From assembly GCA_052390115.1 (NCBI GenBank), contig JBQTHE010000098.1, forward strand, positions 1 to 64,000: DNA of 64,000 nt, in the 5' to 3' direction. The notes beneath the pieces were generated by a model. It was given only the letters and a program-made list of their open reading frames with translations, ran no database searches and was not told the DNA's origin. Positions 8,076 through 15,975 of this stretch are shown here, in pieces. The translations under genes were made by a program, and so were the position numbers. Positions within the stretch are counted from its first letter, which is position 1. Every line of letters starts with the position of its first letter. Origin of the DNA: GCA-003244245 sp052390115 (GTDB taxonomy: Bacteria; Actinomycetota; Actinomycetes; Mycobacteriales; Pseudonocardiaceae).

Positions 8076-8219
8076 TCAGTCGAACTCGCCGTGCCGGACA
8101 CCCGCGGTGAACGCCACCCACCCAGCCGGGATGACGGCCAGGGCAGGTCCGGCCGGGTCCTTCGAGTCGCGAACGGCCCGGCGCCAGCCAGTCGCCGCTG
8201 ACCCGTGCGGTGACCGCCT
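8076..8219 (-). pseudogene. Remnant of a DUF397-domain gene between jetC and jetD
   Basis: Directly after the coiled-coil gene stop, and in the same frame, the minus strand reads AVRDSKDPAGPALAVIPAGW and ends GVRHGEFD with a stop at 8076-8078. That is the conserved C-terminus of DUF397 proteins, small partners of XRE/DUF5753 regulators in actinomycetes. No start codon or N-terminal tryptophan-serine motif is present, so it is a 3' relic. Its XRE partner is not visible nearby. Confidence 0.6.
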
Positions 8220-8594
8220 TCATGGCCCTGCGATCTTCGTCAGCAGCGCGGTGATGTGAGCCATGCCAGTGGCCTGTTTAGCGAAACCCTCCCGCGTCTC
8301 GGCGAAACCCTCGTGCATCTCGGCGCGAATCTCGGCGAAACCCTCGCGCATCTCCCGCGCCTGATCCAGCTGGGTCTCCCGCAAGGCGTTGAGGGCCTGG
8401 AGGTGGGCGCGCAGCTCAGCGCGAACCTCCGACACGTCATGGTCGGCACCGGCCGCCAGCACGCGGGCAGCGGCAGCATCTACACGGGCAGCGGTGGCCT
8501 CAGAGCTGGTGAGGGCGGTCTGCTCGCGAAGCCGCGCAACCTCGCGCTCGCGGACGGTCAGGCGAGCCTCGAAGTCATCGTCAGGATCCGGCAC
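8220..8594 (-). CDS. Small coiled-coil protein inserted between jetC and jetD
   Basis: About 124 residues, nearly all predicted coiled coil: LTVREREVARLREQ, then helices with heptads and three near-copies of the unit EMREGFAEI (AEMHEGFAE, TREGFAK). GTG 8594 is preferred because AGGA lies eight bases upstream; ATG 8651 is an alternative. There is no membrane segment and no catalytic motif. It is co-directional with the Wadjet genes and lies where jetD normally follows jetC, so it may be an accessory subunit or a passenger. I do not recognise a named family. Confidence 0.6.
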   Translation of the reverse strand: MPDPDDDFEARLTVREREVARLREQTALTSSEATAARVDAAAARVLAAGADHDVSEVRAELRAHLQALNALRETQLDQAREMREGFAEIRAEMHEGFAETREGFAKQATGMAHITALLTKIAGP

Positions 8595-8783
8595 GGGCGT
8601 GATCCTACCGTCGGATGACGTCACGCCGGGACGAGCGCCGCGAGCGCCCATGGACAACGTACCTCGCCCTCGCCCTTCCCGGGGCACGACACGCACCACG
8701 CGGATGACCCTAACGAGAGGCGGGCGACGATTGGGCGTGCACAGGAGGCGGACACACCGTGCACGGGAGACGGACACGCGGGG

Positions 8784-11700
8784 TTAGGAGGGGTCGAAGA
8801 GGGTGCCTGCGGTGATCGGGGCGGGGGTGGGGTCGGCGAGGTCGGCCTGCTGCAGGGCGGTGCCGGTCCAGATGAACCGGGCGGTGGTCACGGCCTTGTC
8901 GACCTCGTCGGTGAGCAGCTGGTGGATCGCGATGCCATCCAGCTCTGCGTAGGTGCACCACTCGTGGTCCGAGGTCAGGACAGCGTCGAGGTCGAAGCCA
9001 CGCAGCAGATCCAGCAGCTGGCCGCGGTTGGACGGGTCGATGCCGACGAACACCTCGTCGAGCAGCACCAGCCGCGGTGCATCCGGGGCAACCTCGTAGT
9101 GCGCCGACAGGGCGGCGAATAGCGGCAGGTGCAGCACGATCGCTTTCTCCCCGCCGGACAGTGTGCCGTGCAGCTTGCGGGTGACCTGCCGCGGGCCGGT
9201 GCCCTCACCTAAATCGACGGTGACGGTGAAGCGGTGCCAGGCGGTGTAGTCGAAGACCTGGGTGAGCTGGGCCTCCCAGCTGGCCGCGGCCTGGGTGTCA
9301 CGGGCCTCGGCGATGCGCTCCCGGAAGAAGCGGTGCAGCGCGTCGCGCTCGTCGGCGGTCAGCGTGGCCGGGTCGCGCAGCAGCAGGTCCCGGGCTTGGC
9401 GGGTGCCCGGGGGTAGCTCGGGGTCGACCTGCCAGGACAGCTGCACCCGCACCTTGGACACGGTGCGGACCTTGCCCAACCGCCGGTTCATGCTGCCGAC
9501 CAGCTCGTCGGCGGTACGGATCCGGTCGGCGACGTGCCGGCGGGTGTCGCCGGTCAGGGTGCGGTCGAACAGGTCGCGCTCCTCGGCGGTGAGCGCGTCG
9601 GCGGCTGCGGCGTGCTCGTCGGCCAGCAGCCGGTGCAGCGCGGCGGCGCCCAGCGGCCGGCCGTCGACGGTAGCGGTCAGCACCATGGCGTCGTCGCCGG
9701 CCTCGGTCTGCAGGTCAGCGCGGCCGGCCAGACGCTCGCGCACCTCGTGCACGGCCTCATCCAGCCGGCCCTGGGCATCGCGGAGGTGACGCTGCTCAAA
9801 GGGCTCGCTGACCCGCTGGGCGACCACCCGGGCAGCGGCCAGCGCGGAGGTGACGCCGTCGGTGAGGCCGACGTCGAGCTGGGTGTCGGCGCCCAGCGTG
9901 CCGGTGGCCAGCCGGCGGAAGGCGTCAGCGGCGGCATCGCGCTCAGCCACCGCGGCGGCGGAATCGCGCTCGTCGGTGTCCCGCTGCTCGCGCAGTCCAC
10001 CGATGCGCTCCCGCAGGTCGAGCTCCCGGTCACGCAACGTGGCTCGCTCGCGCTCGATGGCGTCGATCCGGTCGGTGATCTGCCGCAGCTGCGCATCCAG
10101 CTCCCGGAACGCGACCCCGACCGACGCCTCGACGGCGTCCAGCCGGGACCGCAACCGGGCCGCCGTGTCGGCCAGTTCGTGGGCCTGGGTCGCAGCCGCC
10201 TGCGCCTGGTCGGCGGAGCGGTCGGCCTGCTCGGCGACCAGTGCCGCGCGCTCGCTCAGGTTGTCGGCAGTGGCCCGGTCGTCCAGCCAGCCGCGGGCGG
10301 TGGCGCCGAACACGCCGAGCTCGTCGCGGTAGACCTGCAACCCGTCGGCGGTGGCGGGCAACGACAGCTCGGCGGCGCGCTGGCGCACCGCCTGGCCGCG
10401 GGCCCGGACCTGCTCGCCGAGCCGATCGGTCTCGGCGACAGCCGCGGCGACCGCGTCGGCCCGGGCCGCCTCACGTGCGTCGGCCTGGTCGCGGGCACGG
10501 GCCGCGGCGCGGACCGGTTCGTGGGCCGGGCGGGCAGCCAGTTCTTGGGCGAGCTGGGTGCGGTGCTGCTCGACCTCGCTGAGCTGGGAGTCCAGGCCGA
10601 CCAGCTGCCCGTCGAGGAGGTCCAGTTGCTCGTCGAGCTCGTTGAGCCGGCGGGCTCGGGCGCGTTCCCGGGCGGCGGCGCCGAGGTAGGCGGGTTCGGG
10701 TTTGGTCATCCGACCGTGCGCGACACCCAGCCGCCAGCTGCCGTCGGTACCGACCGCGGCCGGGTGGTCGGTGGTGCTGGTGCCGTACGCCACGGCGGTG
10801 AGCAGCCGCTCGATCCGGTGCGCGGCGACGGGGACATCGGCGTCCGGGACCAGCACGTCGCGCAGGGATCTGCCGGGTGCCGGGGTGCTCAGTGCGCCGT
10901 CGGCGAAGGTGTCGGCGAGGTCGTCGAGCGTCCCGTCGGGTCGTACCCAGGCGTCGAGCAGCCCGGACGCCTCGAGCGCGGCCTCGATACCGGCCCGGTC
11001 CCGATCAGGTAGGTGGTCCTTGAAGGACACCAAACGCCACAGCGGTGCCCCGGCGCGGCCATCCCGGGTAGCCCCACGGGTATACGGCGGAGGCGGCGGG
11101 AGGTCGCGCTGGGCGGCCACGGCGTCCCGGTCGGCCTGGACGCTGTCCCGCTGCGCCTGCACCGTCTGATGCTCGGCCTGCAGGCGGGTGCGCCGCGCGG
11201 TGAGATTTTCCCGCACGGCGGTGGCGGCGGAATCCACCGCAGCGGTGACCGCGGCCTCGTCGGCGGCCAGCTCGGCCAGTGCCGGCAGCGCCAGCAGCCT
11301 GCCCAGGTCCAGCAGCCTGCACTGCGTGCCCCAGCTGGACAGCGCATCAGCCAGCGCGGCCACCGCGTCGGCGTAGGCGCCTGCGGCTGCTCGGGCGCCA
11401 CGCTGGGCGCTGCCGTGCTCCTCCTGGGCGGTCTCCAGGCGTTGCTCGGCACCGGCGTGGTCACGGACCGCGTCGGCGTGCGCGGCCAGCGTCGCCTGCA
11501 TTGTGTCGACATCGCCACGCCGGGCGGCCAGGCCCGCCTCCAGGAGCCGCCGAGCACGGCGCAGGTCTTCGATCGTAGCCAGCTGAGTGATCAGCGCGCC
11601 CCGGCCTACGGGTTCCGCGGCGTCGGCAGAGTCCTCGCCGGACCGCCGGGCTGTCTCGGTGGCCGCGGTGGCCTTGTCGTTCGCCGCAAGGGCAGCTGCC

Positions 11701-12896
11701 GCGTCCTGCTCGGCCGTGCCGGCCGCGCGGGCCGCAGCCACGTGGGCGTCCTCGGCGCGGCGGCGCGCGTCGGTGGCGTCGGCCCGCAGGGTGGGGAGCT
11801 GGCTGCCCTCCTGGTAGGCCTCGGACAGCCGGATGCCCTCGGCCCTGGCGGCAAGGTCACGGTGCTCGCCAGCCAGCTCGCCGTCAGCGGCCCGGACGTC
11901 CGTGAGCTCGTCCTCGGCGCCGGCCAGCGCGGTGGCGCTGGTGCGCGCGCGGCGGGTGACGCTGTCCATCGCGCTGGTGGACTTGGTCAGGCGGTCGGCG
12001 GCCGCGCGCAGCACCCGGCGTGCGTAGCGGCGGGCCACGTCGGCGAGCCGGCGCGCGGCTGCCGCCTCTTCCTCCAAGGCGTGTAGCTGCTCGGCGTGCC
12101 GGTCCAGGCGCTCGAAGCCTTCGGCGATCTCGGCGACGTCGTCGGCGTCGACCGGTGGCAGCGAGCGGGACAGCAGCCCCGACAGCTGATCGGGGTCGAG
12201 ATGCTCGGACAGCTTCGGGGTACGAAGTTGCAGCAGCGCGACGATCAGCGCCTCGTACTTCTCCCGCGTCACCCCACTGAACAGGGTATTGCGCAGAGTA
12301 GCCCGATACTCCTCAGTAGCCTGATCAAACACCCGCCCGCTCGCACCGATCGCCGCGATGAGCTCCGCTCTCGTCAGTGGTCGTCCCCCACACAACAGGT
12401 CCAACCCGCATTCAGCGGGCTCAGCGGGGTTATCGAGGTCCGAATAACCCCGCTGAGCCCGCTGAATGCGGGAGGGGTGGATTTGGAGGGTGGTGGTGAA
12501 GTAGGTGGCGGCGACCGTCGATGTGGAGGTGGTGGCTTGGAGGCGGGCGCCGCAGGTGAAGAAGTGTTGCGCGCCGTCGGGGGTGGTGCGGGTGAACTCG
12601 AGCCACACGTAGCCGACCCGGCTGGCGTTGGGGTAGCTGTCGCCCATCAGGTTCCAGTGCATGGACCGGTCGCTGCCGAAGGTGGACAGCCGGTGCGCGC
12701 GCAGGTTGGCATCGAGCAGGTAGGGCAGCAGCAGCTCCAGGGCCTTGGACTTGCCGGTACCGTTCGCGCCGCGCAGCAGCAGCCGACCGTGATGGAAGCC
12801 GAACACCTCGTCGAGGTAGCGCCAGATGTTGACGATGCCCGCCCGGTGCGGCCGCCACCGTCCAGTGTGGACCTGAGCTAGGTCGGTAACTGTCAC
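8784..12896 (-). CDS. jetC: Wadjet type II JetC, SMC-like ATPase (TIGR02680)
   Basis: A 1370-residue SMC/MukB-like protein of the TIGR02680 family. The start GTG at 12896 overlaps the jetB stop (GTGA). Walker A is GANGTGKS at residues 43-50. Long coiled-coil arms rich in A, R, E and Q fill the middle around a hinge-like region, and the C-terminal head has LSGGEKAIVLHLP (signature) and LVLLDEVFVGID (Walker B). It is the motor of a Wadjet complex expected to act with JetA and JetB on plasmid DNA. A near-perfect palindromic repeat is translated within it at about residues 142-164. The length is typical, and the ATPase motifs are intact. Confidence 0.93.
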   Translation of the reverse strand: MTVTDLAQVHTGRWRPHRAGIVNIWRYLDEVFGFHHGRLLLRGANGTGKSKALELLLPYLLDANLRAHRLSTFGSDRSMHWNLMGDSYPNASRVGYVWLEFTRTTPDGAQHFFTCGARLQATTSTSTVAATYFTTTLQIHPSRIQRAQRGYSDLDNPAEPAECGLDLLCGGRPLTRAELIAAIGASGRVFDQATEEYRATLRNTLFSGVTREKYEALIVALLQLRTPKLSEHLDPDQLSGLLSRSLPPVDADDVAEIAEGFERLDRHAEQLHALEEEAAAARRLADVARRYARRVLRAAADRLTKSTSAMDSVTRRARTSATALAGAEDELTDVRAADGELAGEHRDLAARAEGIRLSEAYQEGSQLPTLRADATDARRRAEDAHVAAARAAGTAEQDAAAALAANDKATAATETARRSGEDSADAAEPVGRGALITQLATIEDLRRARRLLEAGLAARRGDVDTMQATLAAHADAVRDHAGAEQRLETAQEEHGSAQRGARAAAGAYADAVAALADALSSWGTQCRLLDLGRLLALPALAELAADEAAVTAAVDSAATAVRENLTARRTRLQAEHQTVQAQRDSVQADRDAVAAQRDLPPPPPYTRGATRDGRAGAPLWRLVSFKDHLPDRDRAGIEAALEASGLLDAWVRPDGTLDDLADTFADGALSTPAPGRSLRDVLVPDADVPVAAHRIERLLTAVAYGTSTTDHPAAVGTDGSWRLGVAHGRMTKPEPAYLGAAARERARARRLNELDEQLDLLDGQLVGLDSQLSEVEQHRTQLAQELAARPAHEPVRAAARARDQADAREAARADAVAAAVAETDRLGEQVRARGQAVRQRAAELSLPATADGLQVYRDELGVFGATARGWLDDRATADNLSERAALVAEQADRSADQAQAAATQAHELADTAARLRSRLDAVEASVGVAFRELDAQLRQITDRIDAIERERATLRDRELDLRERIGGLREQRDTDERDSAAAVAERDAAADAFRRLATGTLGADTQLDVGLTDGVTSALAAARVVAQRVSEPFEQRHLRDAQGRLDEAVHEVRERLAGRADLQTEAGDDAMVLTATVDGRPLGAAALHRLLADEHAAAADALTAEERDLFDRTLTGDTRRHVADRIRTADELVGSMNRRLGKVRTVSKVRVQLSWQVDPELPPGTRQARDLLLRDPATLTADERDALHRFFRERIAEARDTQAAASWEAQLTQVFDYTAWHRFTVTVDLGEGTGPRQVTRKLHGTLSGGEKAIVLHLPLFAALSAHYEVAPDAPRLVLLDEVFVGIDPSNRGQLLDLLRGFDLDAVLTSDHEWCTYAELDGIAIHQLLTDEVDKAVTTARFIWTGTALQQADLADPTPAPITAGTLFDPS
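12405..12472. repeat. Palindromic repeat translated inside jetC (29-bp perfect arms)
   Basis: The arms at 12405-12433 and 12444-12472 are exact inverted repeats around a 10-nt centre. The core is CATTCAGCGGGCTCAGCGGG and its complement. The same element, with one internal C/G difference on each arm, lies between genes at 20715-20781. Here it keeps the reading frame and encodes roughly RIQRAQRGYSDLDNPAEPAE, a segment that looks extra relative to the expected family pattern. Confidence 0.9.
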
Positions 12897-14119
12897 AACG
12901 CTGCCTCCCCGGGAGAGAACGTGCCGGCGGCCTGCACCACCGGGGTAGCGACGGCGAACCGGGCGGCCGCCGGGCGAGCGCACACCCCGCCACGCTCGCG
13001 GGCGGCGAGCTTGAAGGCGCACAGCACGTCCACCGCGTCAGCGGCCAGCCGGGCCGCGCCGTCCTCGGAGCGGTAGGTCTTGGCCCAGCTGGGGAAGCGC
13101 TCCAACAATGCCCCAGCATGGCCGGCCAGTTCGGTGTCAACCACCGGGCGGCCCGCGCCGACCAGATGGTCGAGCAGCACCAACGCGGCGATCTTCGGAT
13201 GCGACGCGTCGTCGGGAAAGCGCTGGTCGGTGGCCAGCCCGTCGGGGTCGACGAGCAGGTAGCCCTCGGCCCGCTCCTCGAAGACGAACCCGGCCTGCTC
13301 GGCGGCCTGGCGGACCAGGCGACGCCCGGTCGGGCTGGCCAGGTAGCCGAGCTGAGCCTCGGTGAGCTCGTCGCGGTAGACGACCGGGTCGTCGAGCAGC
13401 GCCCGGGTGATGCTGTGCCGCAGCCACAGGTTGCGTTGCGCGTCGGCGACCTCACCCCCGTCCGGGGCGGCCCCGTAGCGTGGCTCCCTGGTCAGCTCAG
13501 CCAGATCATCGAGATCCACAGTGGACGGGGCGTGCGGTGCGGCGAGCAGCCGCAACAGCAGGGTGGTGTCCACCTGGAAGAGCACCTTGGCAGCATCGGA
13601 GTCCAGGTAGGACTCGGCGGTGCCGTCCAGCGCCCGCAGTGCGCCGGCCCGCTCCAGCAGCTTCAGTGCGTCGACGAAGGCGGCCCGCTCCGATCGGCGG
13701 GCAGTCTGGAACGACTCGATGTCGGATTCCGCCGCGGTGGCGTGCGCGACCCGGTCGGCGAGCAGCCCGATGGTGGTGACCGGGGTGGCGAGCAGCTCGG
13801 CGCAGACGATCGCCAGCAACGTGTAGCGGCGACGGTCGAACGGGGCCCGGCCGGTGCGCGCGCGGCGCAGCGGGCGGGTGGCGTCGATCTCCGGGCGAAC
13901 CTTGAGCAGCCGGGCGTAGCCGTCGCGGGCCTCCACGACCAGCCGCCAGCCGCAGTGCTCCTCGAACCAGCGGGCCAGCGCGTCGCGGCGGCGGCGCACC
14001 AGGTCGAACCCGGTCGGGTCGGCGGCGACCGTGAGCAGCGGGTGGACCAGCAACAACCGGATCGCCCGGGAGGTCTCTTCGGCCTCCACCCGGTCCAGCT
14101 GGCTACCGAGGTTGCTCAT
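12893..14119 (-). CDS. jetB: Wadjet type II JetB (TIGR02678, DUF2398)
   Basis: A 408-residue protein that starts MSNLGSQLDRVEAEETSRAI and has the winged-helix-rich DUF2398 layout, including TGFDLVRRRRDALARWFEEH, EARDGYARLLKVRPEIDATR and RRRYTLLAIVCAELL. In Wadjet and other MukB/MksB-like condensins this kite or kleisin-associated subunit bridges the SMC heads. Its ATG overlaps the jetA stop, and its stop overlaps the jetC start, so the three are one translationally coupled unit. Confidence 0.9.
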   Translation of the reverse strand: MSNLGSQLDRVEAEETSRAIRLLLVHPLLTVAADPTGFDLVRRRRDALARWFEEHCGWRLVVEARDGYARLLKVRPEIDATRPLRRARTGRAPFDRRRYTLLAIVCAELLATPVTTIGLLADRVAHATAAESDIESFQTARRSERAAFVDALKLLERAGALRALDGTAESYLDSDAAKVLFQVDTTLLLRLLAAPHAPSTVDLDDLAELTREPRYGAAPDGGEVADAQRNLWLRHSITRALLDDPVVYRDELTEAQLGYLASPTGRRLVRQAAEQAGFVFEERAEGYLLVDPDGLATDQRFPDDASHPKIAALVLLDHLVGAGRPVVDTELAGHAGALLERFPSWAKTYRSEDGAARLAADAVDVLCAFKLAARERGGVCARPAAARFAVATPVVQAAGTFSPGEAAL

Positions 14120-15711
14120 GCCCCACCCGCCACAGCTCTCGGCACCTCCGAGCCCAGGACCCGGACGTCGATGATGTAGTCCGGGCCGGTGAAGGTGCCC
14201 TTGGGGGTACGAAGGGTGGCGCAGGACCCATCGGCGGCCGCTCGTAGCACCAGCTCCACCCGGCCGTCGGCGGACATGCCCCGGCGGTGGCCGGCGGCAT
14301 CGGGCGGGGCACTCAGGGCACGGCCGAGCAGTTCCAGCAACCGTTCGAATCGGCCGTGTTCCAGGGTTCCCAGGCCCGACAACCGCACCGGGCCGGTGGT
14401 GGACAGCCGCCCCCAGGCGGCCTCCAGCTCGGCGCGCTCGTGGGCGGCCCGGTGCTGCCGGGCGCGGCGCAGCTCACGGACGTCCCGGACGGTGGCCGTG
14501 CCGCCGGTGCTCTCCACCCGGCCGCGAGTCCGCAGATGCGGGGAGACCGGCACCCGCGGCGCATCGGCCCACGGGGTGGCAGCGGGCACCAGATCCTCAT
14601 CGTCCAGGCCGAGCTGGGTGTGCCGAGCGGGCCACAGGCCGAACGCGGCGGCGGCCAGCCGGTGGGCGTCGGCGCTAGTGGGGCAGATCGCGAAGGCGCG
14701 GGCCAGGGCGCGAAAATCGGCTGCTGCCGACGAGGCCCGGCGGCGCGCCTCGGTGTGCCGCTCCAAGACCCGCATCAGGGCGACGATCGCGCGGCGGGCG
14801 ACGTCCTGCAGGGCCGCGGCGCGCGGCGCACTGCCGTCGGTGGGGCGAAACCAGGCCCGCAGACCGTCCCATTTCGCGGCGCGCTGCTCCAGCCAGGCGA
14901 TGGACGGGTCGGTGCGGGGCAGGGCGGGCAGGTCGGCACCGCGCAGTGCCCGCTGTTGCAGGTCGGGCAGGCCGTGCGCCTCGATCCGGGCCACCGAGGC
15001 GGCGATGGCACGCTGGCGGTTGTCCAGGTTGGTGACGAACTCCTGCAGGTAGGCGATGGTGGCCTGCTTGACCTCGTGGAAGGTGTCCAGGGCGCCGGAG
15101 TCGTCACGCAGCAGCCGTTGCAGCTCGCCGTTGAACTGCTTGACCCCGGCGACCAGCGACTCCAGATGACCTTCGAGCTCGGCCAGCGTGCTGTAGACCC
15201 GCCGGTCGGTGGCCGTGGGGTCGGTGAGCATCGCGGCGAGCTCGTCGAGGCGCTCGGCGATGGCGTCGAGCACGGCGGTCTGCAGTGCGCCGGTGGCTTC
15301 CAGCACCGCGGCGGCACGGGAGAAACCTTCCAGGGCGGCCTCGCCGTGGCGGGTCAGTGAGTAGCGCAGGTTGTTGCGCTCGAAATCCTCGGCGGTGGAG
15401 TAGTGCGCAGCGTGGTCCTGGGTGCGGTCGATGAGCTGCCAGTCGCGCAGCTGGTCGAGCACCGGCACGAGGTCCTCGTCGGTCACCGGGGTGAAGTGGC
15501 CGACGGTCGGCAACCGGGCTGCGACGTCACCCAGCGTCAGCCAGGTCTCCAGCCGCTCGTTGGCCGCCCCGAACGCGTAGAGCACCGCAGTGTTGAGCTC
15601 GGCCCGCTCCGTGGTGGCGAAGCGGAACAGCTCAACGGGTAACCGGGGGCAACGTGCCACGGGCGCACACCGTAGTGGCTTGCCTGCGCTCACCTCTGGC
15701 GACCACGTCAC
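14116..15711 (-). CDS. jetA: Wadjet type II JetA (TIGR02677, DUF2397)
   Basis: First gene of the Wadjet operon, 531 residues with the start at 15711. Conserved TIGR02677 features include LFRFATTERAELNTAVLYAF near the N-terminus, the DNLR-like helix (TNLDNRQRAIAASVARIE) in the middle and a C-terminal beta segment with GTFTGPDYIIDV. This is the kleisin-like subunit that closes the SMC ring. The operon promoter should lie in 15712-15975, which separates it from the divergent beta-helix gene. Confidence 0.9.
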   Translation of the reverse strand: MTWSPEVSAGKPLRCAPVARCPRLPVELFRFATTERAELNTAVLYAFGAANERLETWLTLGDVAARLPTVGHFTPVTDEDLVPVLDQLRDWQLIDRTQDHAAHYSTAEDFERNNLRYSLTRHGEAALEGFSRAAAVLEATGALQTAVLDAIAERLDELAAMLTDPTATDRRVYSTLAELEGHLESLVAGVKQFNGELQRLLRDDSGALDTFHEVKQATIAYLQEFVTNLDNRQRAIAASVARIEAHGLPDLQQRALRGADLPALPRTDPSIAWLEQRAAKWDGLRAWFRPTDGSAPRAAALQDVARRAIVALMRVLERHTEARRRASSAAADFRALARAFAICPTSADAHRLAAAAFGLWPARHTQLGLDDEDLVPAATPWADAPRVPVSPHLRTRGRVESTGGTATVRDVRELRRARQHRAAHERAELEAAWGRLSTTGPVRLSGLGTLEHGRFERLLELLGRALSAPPDAAGHRRGMSADGRVELVLRAAADGSCATLRTPKGTFTGPDYIIDVRVLGSEVPRAVAGGA

Positions 15712-15975
15712 GTCACAAGCGGAGCGGATCGCTTCACCCGGGACCCCGCTGTGGCGATGTAACCCAAACAGCGCGCATCATTTAGGTGAACTTAGGCTCC
15801 TTTGCTTCTTTTCAGAAAACGGTGCAGCGCACAAATTTCGAAACCATCGAGCTCGGTGTGCCGTAACTGTTGCCACGAAAAGTAATCTGTAGCGATCAAC
15901 TACCTGGCCGCGATATGACCAATGTCGCCACTTCTGTAGCCACGCACTCAGCGGGACCGCCGCGAAGGCCTGACC

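Noticed and set aside
9534..11012. 492-codon plus-strand open frame within jetC
   Set aside because: Glycine/valine/arginine-rich antisense shadow of a long coiled-coil gene; no ribosome site or domain.
12405..12472. Transcription terminator inside jetC
   Set aside because: No U-tract follows, the reading frame is kept across it, and the ATPase motifs after it are intact; a repeat element is the better reading.
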